Origin: a virus
Strand: one strand, 5' to 3'
IMG/VR virus record: IMGVR_UViG_3300025133_000554
Coordinates: 1 to 25,275 of that record
DNA: 25,275 nucleotides
Both the position numbers and the translations under genes were made by a program. Below are positions 5,754 to 11,484 of the stretch, piece by piece; position 1 is the first letter of the stretch; each line of letters starts with the position of its first letter. Below the pieces are notes generated by a model. The model had not been told where the DNA came from and did no database searches. It was given only the letters and a program-made list of their open reading frames with translations.

Positions 5754-6686
5754 ATGGCTATATATAGAGTCACATCGAAACAAGAGGTTACCGACTATTG
5801 TAAAGACATTTATAGTAAAGGGTACACAAAGGGGTTAACCACAGGTGTAAACCCATTAAACCCTCACTATACGCTCAGAAAAGGTGAACTTACTATTATG
5901 ACTGGGTTTGCTAACATCGGTAAAACTACTACTCAATTATTTCTTATGATAATGGCTTCTAAGCTTTACGGTTGGAAGTGGTTAATGTATTGTCCTGAGA
6001 ACGAACCTGTAGGTGATTTAATGATAGATATAGCTGAGATGTATTGTGGTAAGACAGCCGATAAGGATTTTTCTGATAGGGTGGATCAAGATAGTTACCT
6101 TAACGCTATTAATTGGGCTTACGACCATTTTACTGTTCTTACGTTTGATGAAACACCTACCGTAGAGGATGTACTTGGAGCGTTTGAGGACTATATGCAA
6201 GTAGAAAAGTTTGATGGGGTGTCCTTAGACCCTCTTAATGATTTGAAAGCAGCAGAGAAGCAATCTAAGTACGAGTATTACTACGATGCTTTAAGTAATA
6301 TTAGGAGGTTTATTAAGAAGCACAACATAGCTTTTTACTTAGTTGTTCATCCTGGCACAGCAGCGAACCGAAGAAGAAATGATGATGGTACTCGACCTGC
6401 TCCGAATATGAGCGATGTAGAGTTTGGTGCTATGTTCGGTAACAGGGCAGATAACTTTCTTGTGTTCCATCGTAACCCTCAAAGTGAAAAGTGGAACGTT
6501 ACTGAGATTCACGTTCAAAAGATAAAGTTTCAGAAGTTAGTTGGAGTACCTACTCCTGAACCTGACCCTATCTGTTTGTTTTATTCGTATAAAAAGCGTA
6601 GATTTCAGTACTTAAATGAAAACGGAACTCTAATAGACCCGATACAAGAAACAATAACCAAAACGAGAACTAACGATATATTTTAA
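5754..6686 (+). CDS. DnaB/Twinkle-like RecA-fold replicative helicase
   Basis: A 310-residue RecA-fold ATPase. Residues 36-65 hold the Walker A motif GFANIGKTT (51-59) after LRKGELTIMT. Walker B is GVSLDP (155-160), followed by YYYDALSNIRRFIKKH and the LVVHPGT segment (197-203), which is typical of DnaB/gp4 helicases. FGNRADNFLVFHRN (about 229-242) matches the C-terminal arginine/sensor region of phage helicases. It lacks the DnaB N-terminal collar domain and any primase domain, so it is much shorter than bacterial DnaB (about 450 residues). It would unwind the fork and would need a loader, probably the gene directly upstream. The next gene starts 4 bases after its stop. Confidence 0.85.
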   Translation: MAIYRVTSKQEVTDYCKDIYSKGYTKGLTTGVNPLNPHYTLRKGELTIMTGFANIGKTTTQLFLMIMASKLYGWKWLMYCPENEPVGDLMIDIAEMYCGKTADKDFSDRVDQDSYLNAINWAYDHFTVLTFDETPTVEDVLGAFEDYMQVEKFDGVSLDPLNDLKAAEKQSKYEYYYDALSNIRRFIKKHNIAFYLVVHPGTAANRRRNDDGTRPAPNMSDVEFGAMFGNRADNFLVFHRNPQSEKWNVTEIHVQKIKFQKLVGVPTPEPDPICLFYSYKKRRFQYLNENGTLIDPIQETITKTRTNDIF

Positions 6687-6689
6687 ATT

Positions 6690-7031
6690 ATGCCTGACGA
6701 AATCACATTAAAAGCAATTAATTTATTGCGAGAAGCCGACCCTAATTTAGACGAGATGAATAGCCTCGATAAGTTTATAGCACATCAAAGCGAGGTGATT
6801 AAGATGATGGAACAATACGCTACTTATGTGGATCACCCACAAGCAGAGCGAATGAAGAAACGGTTAAAGGTGTTCGAGGAAAGTGCTTTAGCTTTTACTT
6901 GGGTACATACGATGATGTTAGCCTATAAGAGAGAAAAGCTTTTGGCTAACGCAAATGAAATGGAGATGGCAAACGCTGTTATAGAATTGAAACAAGAATT
7001 GGATATATTAACTAAAATAGATAAAGAATAA
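6690..7031 (+). CDS. hypothetical helical protein, 113 aa
   Basis: A 113-residue protein predicted almost entirely helical, with a charged, Met-rich composition (MKKRLKVFEESALAFTWVHT and a Glu/Lys heptad-like end). It has no membrane segment, cysteine or catalytic motif. It lies between the helicase and a small PD-(D/E)XK protein, sharing the A of its TAA stop with the ATG of the next gene, so it is coupled to replication functions. Coiled-coil contact with the helicase or nuclease is possible, but it is unrecognised. Confidence 0.65.
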   Translation: MPDEITLKAINLLREADPNLDEMNSLDKFIAHQSEVIKMMEQYATYVDHPQAERMKKRLKVFEESALAFTWVHTMMLAYKREKLLANANEMEMANAVIELKQELDILTKIDKE

Positions 7032-7462
7032 TGAACGCAAGGGAGATAGGTTTAATGAATAGGTTTGCAGAGGCATATAAGATTGAGTGTGTTCCTGCTG
7101 ATGGCGCACATTCTAATTGGGATTTCACCTATCAATGGGATAATAGAAAGTTTTATTGCGAGATGAAAAGTAGAAACTTCAGTTTAGATTTTGCTACAAG
7201 TAAATACCCTGAAGGGTTAATCTTAGAGATGCACAAGTACGAAAGGTTATTAAGGCGAAGTAAGAACGAGAAAGGGTCACAATCTTTGTACATAAACTTT
7301 TTCGATGATGGTAATGTTTTGGTACACAACTTGAATAAGTTGAAAATAGATAATTGGTTTTGGAAAACCCTACCTGAAACAACTGATTTTAACAAAAGGA
7401 GATTTGTTTACAAGTACGTTACATTTGTTGATTATGATAAGGGAAAGGTTTTGTATATTTGA
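7031..7462 (+). CDS. small PD-(D/E)XK nuclease-like protein
   Basis: A 143-residue protein with the core signature of a small restriction-endonuclease fold: an N-terminal helix (EIGLMNRFAEAYKIEC), then HSNWDF (27-32), and a strand ending in CEMKSR with E44 and K46. The pattern is W-D...(12)...E-x-K, followed by SLDFATSKYPEGL and the helix containing KYERLLRR. Similar small proteins occur in many phage replication modules and may act on branched or damaged DNA. The substrate cannot be read from the sequence, and a T7 endonuclease I-like resolvase is encoded elsewhere (9661-10056). It ends the first part of the early operon, before the terminator at 7520-7556. Confidence 0.65.
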   Translation: MNAREIGLMNRFAEAYKIECVPADGAHSNWDFTYQWDNRKFYCEMKSRNFSLDFATSKYPEGLILEMHKYERLLRRSKNEKGSQSLYINFFDDGNVLVHNLNKLKIDNWFWKTLPETTDFNKRRFVYKYVTFVDYDKGKVLYI

Positions 7463-7519
7463 GTATCGTTATGATTTGAGAGTTCATAATTAGTTTCATT
7501 TTTGGTTAATTGGAAAAAG

Positions 7520-7556
7520 GAGAGGGAGTCAGTTTTGATTCTCTCTCTTTTTTTTT
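7520..7556 (+). terminator. strong intrinsic terminator overlapping a promoter
   Basis: A 12-bp stem with two G-U pairs: GAGAGGGAGTCA (7520-7531), loop GTTT, TGATTCTCTCTC (7536-7547), then nine T (7548-7556). It closes the replication operon. The -33 element of the next promoter lies in its loop and right arm. Confidence 0.85.
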
Positions 7557-7565
7557 GTATATTTG
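7534..7565 (+). promoter_or_regulatory. Bacteroidota-type promoter for the PAPS-reductase-like gene
   Basis: TTTG (7534-7537) lies in the loop and right arm of the terminator. A 20-base spacer that includes the T-tract follows, and then TATATTTG (7558-7565). The spacing equals that of the promoter at 1872-1903. The box AACCAAAA follows at about 7572-7579, and the gene's ATG is at 7593. Confidence 0.75.
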
Positions 7566-7592
7566 AGAAATAACCAAAATAATTAAAACGAT

Positions 7593-8435
7593 ATGAAAAC
7601 AGTAAACTCTTTAAGTGGAGGTAAATCATCAAGCTATATAGCGTTGAATTACCCTGCTGACTATAATGTTTTTAGTTTAGTCAGAACTAATGATAAATCT
7701 TGTATTTACCCTGATCCTAAAATAAGACAAATTGTATCTGATAAGATAGGTTGTGAATTTGTAGGTACAACCGAACAAGACGCAATCATAAAAATAATGT
7801 TGCAACTTTCTGAAAAAATTGATATTGATTGGGTTACTGGGGAGGCTTTTGAAGATGTTATAAAACATAAAGGAGGCTATTTACCTAATTTAATGGTAAG
7901 ATATTGCACCACTCACTTAAAGATGATGCCTATTTTTGATTATTGGAGAAAAAACATAAACGAAGTCTGTGAAATGAGGATTGGATTTAGAAGGGGGGAA
8001 GAAAGTAGGAGATTAAATATGTTAAATAAATTAAATGAGAATGGAAACGAGGAAATTAAAGTTGTAATAGGAAAACGTAAAACTAAAAATAAATGGGGAT
8101 TTGTGGAGTGGAGAAAACCTAGCTTTCCATTAATAGAAAATGGAATAGACAGTAAAGCAATACATCAATATTGGGGTAATAATAAAGACATACAATTTCC
8201 TACTGGATATTATAATAATTGTGTAGGATGTTTTCATAGAAGCCCTCTATTTTTAAGTAAAATGAATCAAGAACACCCTAATAAAATTAAATGGTTTTCT
8301 AAGATGGAGGAAGAAAATTCACCTAACACTTTTAGAAAAGATGTTACTTTTAAAGAGATAATTAAATTTAATCCTCAAATAGAAATGTCCTTCGATGACT
8401 TCAACGAATGTGATTCAGGTTATTGTGGACTATAA
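7593..8435 (+). CDS. PAPS-reductase-family ATP pyrophosphatase (PP-loop) protein
   Basis: A 280-residue member of the adenine-nucleotide alpha-hydrolase-like / PAPS reductase superfamily. The PP-loop is SLSGGKSSSY (residues 6-15). RYCTTHLK (103-110, C105) is the conserved post-loop segment of phage PAPS-reductase-like proteins. NNCVGC (C210, C213) and a C-terminal CDSGYC (C273, C278) supply cysteines that could hold an Fe-S cluster or zinc, as in DndC-type and assimilatory enzymes. True sulphate assimilation is unlikely in a phage; nucleic-acid or nucleotide modification is more plausible, but this is inference. The gene is bracketed by its own terminator-promoter pair and looks more AT-rich than the replication genes, with AGA/AGG common for Arg, so it may be a late acquisition (moron). 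Confidence 0.78.
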   Translation: MKTVNSLSGGKSSSYIALNYPADYNVFSLVRTNDKSCIYPDPKIRQIVSDKIGCEFVGTTEQDAIIKIMLQLSEKIDIDWVTGEAFEDVIKHKGGYLPNLMVRYCTTHLKMMPIFDYWRKNINEVCEMRIGFRRGEESRRLNMLNKLNENGNEEIKVVIGKRKTKNKWGFVEWRKPSFPLIENGIDSKAIHQYWGNNKDIQFPTGYYNNCVGCFHRSPLFLSKMNQEHPNKIKWFSKMEEENSPNTFRKDVTFKEIIKFNPQIEMSFDDFNECDSGYCGL

Positions 8436-8447
8436 ACAAAACGATAT

Positions 8448-8672
8448 ATGACAAACAAGAAAAAATTAACACCGAAGTACAACGACAATAAAGCTATCAG
8501 AGCTAAGATAGATAGATTGTTAGAACAGAACTCGTCTAATGTAGCCAATTCGGGTACAGGTAGTAAGAACGATATTGGGGATGACGAAGCTGTAAAACGA
8601 GCTTGGAGTAGTATTCAAGATAAGATAAAGGAGCTAGACCCTGCATTTTACCACATAATCAAAGAGCGATGA
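8448..8672 (+). CDS. hypothetical protein, 74 aa
   Basis: A 74-residue protein with a basic N-terminus (MTNKKKLTPKYNDNKAIRAK), a low-complexity Asn/Ser/Gly middle and a C-terminal helix (AVKRAWSSIQDKIKEL). It has no recognised motif. It starts 12 bases after the PAPS-reductase-like gene in the same A-rich context AAAACGATAT, and its stop overlaps the ATG of the next gene (ATGA). It is transcribed with the cargo gene, so it may share its purpose, but the sequence does not say. Confidence 0.6.
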   Translation: MTNKKKLTPKYNDNKAIRAKIDRLLEQNSSNVANSGTGSKNDIGDDEAVKRAWSSIQDKIKELDPAFYHIIKER

Positions 8673-8839
8673 AGGTACACAGACTATTAGATTTTGAAAC
8701 TACCGAAATTGTTTGGTTGATCCCTAATGTAGAGATAACTAATTATGATTATTCAGAGGGTACATTTTTAGATGTTCATATTGGTTGGTTAGGGTTAAGG
8801 TTATGTACTGAGTTTGAGTTTAACAAAAAAAGTAACTAA
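8669..8839 (+). CDS. hypothetical protein, 56 aa
   Basis: A 56-residue protein found by hand translation. It begins MKVHRLLDFETTEIVWLIPN and ends TEFEFNKKSN. It is acidic and rich in aromatic and hydrophobic residues with a beta-like pattern, and has no clear membrane segment. The ATG overlaps the previous stop by 4 bases and its stop precedes the next ATG by 2 bases. That is strong positional support although the ORF is short. No family recognised. Confidence 0.6.
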   Translation: MKVHRLLDFETTEIVWLIPNVEITNYDYSEGTFLDVHIGWLGLRLCTEFEFNKKSN

Positions 8840-8841
8840 TT

Positions 8842-9075
8842 ATGAGTAAGATAGAAGAAGAAGTTTGCTTTAAGATTTTAAAGCGTTCTGAGATGGGTAA
8901 AAAGAAATATGGCACTACGATGGAGCGAAACGATTTAAGTAGCTTAGATTGGCTTAAACACGCTCAAGAAGAGGCGATGGATTTAGCTGTGTACCTGGAG
9001 AAAATAATACAAGAGTTAGAGAATACACCGTTTCGATACGAGTGGAATATAACAAGTGAAAAAAAAGAGGACTAA
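8842..9075 (+). CDS. MazG-like NTP pyrophosphohydrolase-type small protein
   Basis: A 77-residue helical protein. KKYGTTMERNDLSSLDWLKH (residues 21-40) followed by AQEEAMDLAVYLEKI (41-55) gives the E-E-x2-D arrangement (E43, E44, D47) plus E53 found in all-alpha NTP pyrophosphohydrolases and in small phage homologues. Such enzymes remove unusual or excess nucleotides. At 77 residues it is shorter than a full MazG domain (about 100), so it may be a minimal form or a non-catalytic relative. It is the last gene of the rightward operon and ends in the shared hairpin before the convergent minus-strand gene. Confidence 0.55.
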   Translation: MSKIEEEVCFKILKRSEMGKKKYGTTMERNDLSSLDWLKHAQEEAMDLAVYLEKIIQELENTPFRYEWNITSEKKED

Positions 9076-9089
9076 GCCCCCTTTTCTTT
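9061..9089. terminator. bidirectional terminator between convergent units
   Basis: AAAAGAGG (about 9063-9070) pairs with CCCCTTTT (about 9078-9085) with one mismatch around the TAA stop of the gene ending at 9075. On the minus strand the hairpin is followed by eight T (from the A-run ending at 9066), and on the plus strand by a weaker T-rich stretch. It probably stops the minus-strand gene at 9135 better than the plus-strand operon. Confidence 0.5.
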
Positions 9090-9134
9090 AAAGTTTAATT
9101 TTATATTCTGCTTGTAAATGTTTAAAGGTTAAAA

Positions 9135-9446
9135 TTAACATCCATATACTAATTGGTCTGTATCGCAAACATCTCCATTACAAAATTCATCTTCAACGAA
9201 TTTTTGGTTGCCACATTTACACTCCAAACCAAGAACAACCATTTCGTTCTTTTCTTGCTCAAAAATTGCATCGTATATTGCTTGTCCTCTACTTGAGTGT
9301 CCATCCCAACCATTTAATTGATGGTGTAATGGCTTTACCTCTTTTTTAGGTGCTTTAAACCAATCTTGTTTAAGTAACCAGTCTTGATACCAATTTGGAG
9401 TGTTATTAAATTTTTGTCCTTTGAATTTTCCGAATCTTAAAATCAT
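9135..9446 (-). CDS. zinc-ribbon-like protein with ExoX-C-like N-terminus
   Basis: A 103-residue protein. Residues 1-27, MILRFGKFKGQKFNNTPNWY then QDWLLKQ, match the short 'GKFKGK...P.YL.WLL' module known from the C-terminus of ExoX-like proteins and several phage proteins. The C-terminal third has C76, C78, C89, C94 and C103, possibly a metal site. I chose the ATG at 9444-9446, not the upstream in-frame one at 9578, because the promoter and leader (AACCAAAA) lie between the two and the upstream 44 residues are encoded by terminator and promoter DNA. It forms a one-gene unit between the convergent early and late operons. Function unknown. Confidence 0.65.
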   Translation of the reverse strand: MILRFGKFKGQKFNNTPNWYQDWLLKQDWFKAPKKEVKPLHHQLNGWDGHSSRGQAIYDAIFEQEKNEMVVLGLECKCGNQKFVEDEFCNGDVCDTDQLVYGC

Positions 9447-9475
9447 AATAGTAGTTGTTTTGGTTAAACACATTT

Positions 9476-9506
9476 CAAATATATAAAGACTTTTTAACAA
9501 AACAAA
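9476..9506 (-). promoter_or_regulatory. Bacteroidota-type promoter for the zinc-ribbon-like gene
   Basis: On the minus strand, TTTG (9503-9506), a 19-base spacer, then TATATTTG (9476-9483), a full match to TTTG-N19/20-TAnnTTTG. It starts only 10 bases after the T-tract of the terminator at 9517-9543. The leader box AACCAAAA begins 10 bases after the -7 element. Confidence 0.75.
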
Positions 9507-9516
9507 ATAAATTGTT

Positions 9517-9543
9517 AAAAAAAAGAGGACTAAATTTGTCCTC
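9517..9543 (-). terminator. late-operon terminator
   Basis: On the minus strand, GAGGAC (9538-9543), a 7-base loop, GTCCTC (9525-9530), then eight T (9517-9524). It lies 13 bases after the stop of the small acidic gene and marks the end of the late operon. Confidence 0.85.
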
Positions 9544-9556
9544 TCTCTCTCTTCGT

Positions 9557-9697
9557 TTAGCTTCCACAAGCCTCGCAATCTTCATCATCGTCTATGTTAC
9601 ACGCTTCGGGTTGTTCCTTTTCTTCTAAGTCTTGAACCCAACTACCGAACACATCTTCTGCTACTTCTTCGGGTGTTTTTTTGTTTCCTTTATCCAT
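9557..9697 (-). CDS. small acidic Cys-containing protein, 46 aa
   Basis: A 46-residue protein found by hand translation: MDKGNKKTPEEVAEDVFGSW at the start, ending DDDEDCEACGS. It is very acidic and has C33, C41 and C44; CEAC is a CxxC pair, which could bind metal. Its ATG lies inside the 3' end of the T7 endonuclease I-like gene in another frame (overlap of 37 bases), and its stop is 13 bases before the late terminator. Position and composition suggest a real last gene of the late operon. Function unknown. Confidence 0.55.
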   Translation of the reverse strand: MDKGNKKTPEEVAEDVFGSWVQDLEEKEQPEACNIDDDEDCEACGS

Positions 9698-10056
9698 TCT
9701 ACTGGTATCTGTTTATCTGCCCACTTAATGTTGTGTTTATCACACCACTCAGAATAGGTCGTTTTACTTCCTTTGAACAATTTATTTTTATGTCTTTGAA
9801 ACACCATCCGAATATCTAAATCAGGGTGTTGTTTTATAACTAGCAGCATTTTTTTTCTATCGGTTGCTGAAAACCAACCCTTCAACTCCAAAATGATTCC
9901 GTTTGGTAATATAACATCGGGAGTATATTTGCGTTGTTCTGAAACCTCATAGTATAGATTTTTAGTTTCATATTCAAAGTTAACACCCAAACTATCAAGC
10001 TCGTCACAAACATCTTTCTCATAACCACTTCTGTATCTGTTAATCTTCTTTGTCAT
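9661..10056 (-). CDS. T7 endonuclease I-like Holliday-junction resolvase
   Basis: A 131-residue nuclease that I assign to the T7 gp3 family. The catalytic set is TPDVIL with D47, then ELKG with E57 and K59, plus an N-terminal E13 in GYEKD. The D-x9-E-x-K spacing is that of T7 endonuclease I (D55, E65, K67). Also family-like are DLDIRMVFQRHKNKLFKGSK (79-98), SEWCDKHNIKWAD and a final IPVEWI. The enzyme cleaves four-way and other branched DNA, needed to debranch replicated genomes before packaging. It overlaps the HNH gene upstream by 17 bases and is co-transcribed with lysis and virion genes, which fits late debranching. Confidence 0.9.
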   Translation of the reverse strand: MTKKINRYRSGYEKDVCDELDSLGVNFEYETKNLYYEVSEQRKYTPDVILPNGIILELKGWFSATDRKKMLLVIKQHPDLDIRMVFQRHKNKLFKGSKTTYSEWCDKHNIKWADKQIPVEWIKETKKHPKK

Positions 10057-10351
10057 ATTTACCTTTATTTTCTTCGTAAGTTTTTCTGTTGTGACAAGAG
10101 TGGCAAAGTGATTGAAGGTTATTTATGTCGTACATTTTACCGTTTTGTTTAACTGGTTTAATATGATCCACCACATCGGCTTCTTTTGTTCGACCCTCTA
10201 ACTCACAATGAATACATAAAGGATTACCACTAATCCATAAAGCTCTTAGCTTTCTCCACCTCGCCCTACTGTACTCAGAAGTATCACCTCCCCAAGATTT
10301 GTTTTTATCTACAGGTTTAACCCTACCTCTTCCTTTTGGTAAACTCGGCAT
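10040..10351 (-). CDS. HNH endonuclease
   Basis: A 103-residue HNH nuclease. CIHC (C46, C49) and CHSC (C83, C86) form the zinc-binding pairs. VDHIKP (D62, H63) holds the catalytic histidine, NNLQSLC gives the middle Asn (N78), and HNRKT (H87, N88) the closing part. The N-terminus is basic (KGRGRVKP). Free-standing HNH proteins of this size often sit by the terminase and help packaging (as HK97 gp74 does). Here it lies far from the portal, next to the resolvase, and could serve packaging, DNA repair or homing. It begins 6 bases after the stop of the DUF5675 gene. Confidence 0.88.
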   Translation of the reverse strand: MPSLPKGRGRVKPVDKNKSWGGDTSEYSRARWRKLRALWISGNPLCIHCELEGRTKEADVVDHIKPVKQNGKMYDINNLQSLCHSCHNRKTYEENKGKYDKED

Positions 10352-10357
10352 AATACG

Positions 10358-10765
10358 CTAAACTATAGTTAATTCAAATCCTTTTCCGTTGGTGATTGAT
10401 AGCAATTCAGAGATAGTCCTTCGTGATGCTGTAATATCCAGGAAAGCATCCCCGTTGATTTGTGCAAAGCTAGAGCCAAGCAAAATACACCCTCTTGTGT
10501 CGGAGTTAAAGTTTCCGTGGTGAATAAGTATGTATCTTCTATTGGGAACATTCTCTAATATATAATGATTTTTATACTTTTCCGAATATCTAGGAGAAAC
10601 TTTATAAACACCTATTGGAACACAACTAATATTAGTGTAATTCTCTTCCCAAGGCAACTCTAAAGTAACGCAATCAAACACCCTATCTAAGCCTTTAAAC
10701 AAAGTAAATCGACCTAAAGTTTGCTCCATACCTTGATCCAATCTAGCCAATACAGCTCTATACAT
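10358..10765 (-). CDS. DUF5675-family protein, probable lysis-related wall enzyme
   Basis: A 135-residue protein of the DUF5675 type, recognised by VPIGVYKV (49-56), YKNHYILENVPNRRYILIHH (64-83), then GNFNSDTRGCILLG with C93, and QINGDAFLDITASR. The conserved H82/H83 and C93 within IHHGN...RGC resemble the His and Cys of L,D-transpeptidase-like folds, so action on peptidoglycan cross-links is plausible. It follows two small membrane proteins in the late operon, where an endolysin is expected, and no other endolysin candidate is seen in the window. The wall role is therefore an inference from position and fold pattern; the family assignment is firmer. Confidence 0.75.
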   Translation of the reverse strand: MYRAVLARLDQGMEQTLGRFTLFKGLDRVFDCVTLELPWEENYTNISCVPIGVYKVSPRYSEKYKNHYILENVPNRRYILIHHGNFNSDTRGCILLGSSFAQINGDAFLDITASRRTISELLSITNGKGFELTIV

Positions 10766-10767
10766 CT

Positions 10768-11037
10768 TTAATCCTTTTTGTTAAAGATTTTTTTAAGTTT
10801 AGATTTGTCACATTTGTTGCACTTTTCATCACCTAAAAAACATAAAGGTAAAACAGCTATTAAAGCTAAACATAGAACTTGCCAAGTTATACCACTTGCA
10901 TCTATTTGAGCTACTGATGCAACTGCTAATACCCCTGACACAGTACGTTTACTACTCCACTTACCCTTGTTATCTTTAAACATTTCAGGGATAATAGCTA
11001 GAACACTTTTAGCTAATAACTTAGGGATAGCTCCCAT
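10768..11037 (-). CDS. membrane protein, holin/spanin-like position
   Basis: An 89-residue membrane protein. An amphipathic N-terminal part (MGAIPKLLAKSVLAIIPEMF) and a linker (KDNKGKWSSK) precede a hydrophobic region at about 32-43 and a clear membrane span at about 50-69 (TWQVLCLALIAVLPLCFLG). A CNKC pair (C73, C76) and a Lys-rich tail follow. It lies between the 60-residue membrane protein and the DUF5675 gene, with 2-base gaps on both sides. The position suggests a holin or accessory lysis protein. The CxxC after the membrane span is unusual for a holin and could allow disulphides or metal binding. Confidence 0.6.
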   Translation of the reverse strand: MGAIPKLLAKSVLAIIPEMFKDNKGKWSSKRTVSGVLAVASVAQIDASGITWQVLCLALIAVLPLCFLGDEKCNKCDKSKLKKIFNKKD

Positions 11038-11039
11038 AA

Positions 11040-11222
11040 CTATTTCTTTTTAGCTTTTCCTTCGTTGTTCTTTACAAAGAACGAAATAAGGTCATCTATG
11101 TAACCAAAGATTTTATTATCCTTTGTTGAAGGTGTTAATCTAACAATAATTTTAGCAACTGCTAATATGGCTAACAATAATTCTGCGCCATTTTGGGTTA
11201 AAAAACTTAAAACTTCTTGCAT
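11040..11222 (-). CDS. small membrane protein, holin-like
   Basis: A 60-residue protein with one strong membrane span at about residues 12-29 (AELLLAILAVAKIIVRL), an amphipathic helix (GYIDDLISFFV, about 40-50) and a Lys-rich end (EGKAKKK). Size, single span and charged tail fit small phage holins, and the genes around it are in lysis order. It could also be an antiholin to its neighbours. A possible weak terminator at 11264-11300 separates it from the 59-residue membrane protein upstream. Confidence 0.6.
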   Translation of the reverse strand: MQEVLSFLTQNGAELLLAILAVAKIIVRLTPSTKDNKIFGYIDDLISFFVKNNEGKAKKK

Positions 11223-11263
11223 AATATGTTTGTTTATTTAATTTAATTTATGTAAAGGTAATG

Positions 11264-11300
11264 AAAAAATAGGAGAAAAGGTAGCGAAAACCTACTTTTC
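11264..11300 (-). terminator. possible weak terminator or attenuator in the lysis cassette
   Basis: On the minus strand, a 9-bp stem with one bulge (GAAAA and GTAG on the plus strand at 11275-11284, CTAC and TTTTC at 11292-11300, loop CGAAAAC) is followed by TCCTA and six T. The right side overlaps the TAG stop of the gene at 11292. It could reduce expression of the downstream lysis genes. Confidence 0.35.
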
Positions 11301-11471
11301 CACCCCTTTACATTTTTTTCTTAACTTTCTTATTTCTACGAACCATTTGTATGCCCCAAATGATACAGCTAAAACTAACGATGTTATCTGAAGCCATTGT
11401 TCTACATCGGCTATACTTACACCTAAAGCCATTAATTGTGCTAAACCTACTTCTGTTGTTGCTTTATCCAT
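11292..11471 (-). CDS. small membrane protein, 59 aa
   Basis: A 59-residue protein found by hand translation. It begins MDKATTEVGLAQLMALGVSI, has a single membrane span at about 27-46 (LQITSLVLAVSFGAYKWFVE), and a very basic end (IRKLRKKCKGVEK). The short polar N-terminus, single span and basic C-terminal tail fit a small holin or pinholin-type protein. It starts 13 bases after the stop of the large tail protein and opens the lysis cassette of three small membrane proteins. The frame, start position and direction match the operon, so I regard it as real. Confidence 0.65.
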   Translation of the reverse strand: MDKATTEVGLAQLMALGVSIADVEQWLQITSLVLAVSFGAYKWFVEIRKLRKKCKGVEK

Positions 11472-11484
11472 CGTTTATTATTTT

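Noticed and set aside
7449-7463. TATATTTG at 7454-7461 as a full promoter
   Set aside because: No TTTG at 19-21 bases upstream; nearest TTG gives a 23-base spacer. Kept only as part of the repeat finding.
7585-8447. AAAACGATAT at both ends of the PAPS-like gene as an insertion-site duplication
   Set aside because: The shared part is only about 10 A-rich bases just before start codons, more simply explained as similar translation start context.
9447-9578. Longer start of the zinc-ribbon-like gene at 9578
   Set aside because: The added residues are encoded by the late terminator and the gene's own promoter.
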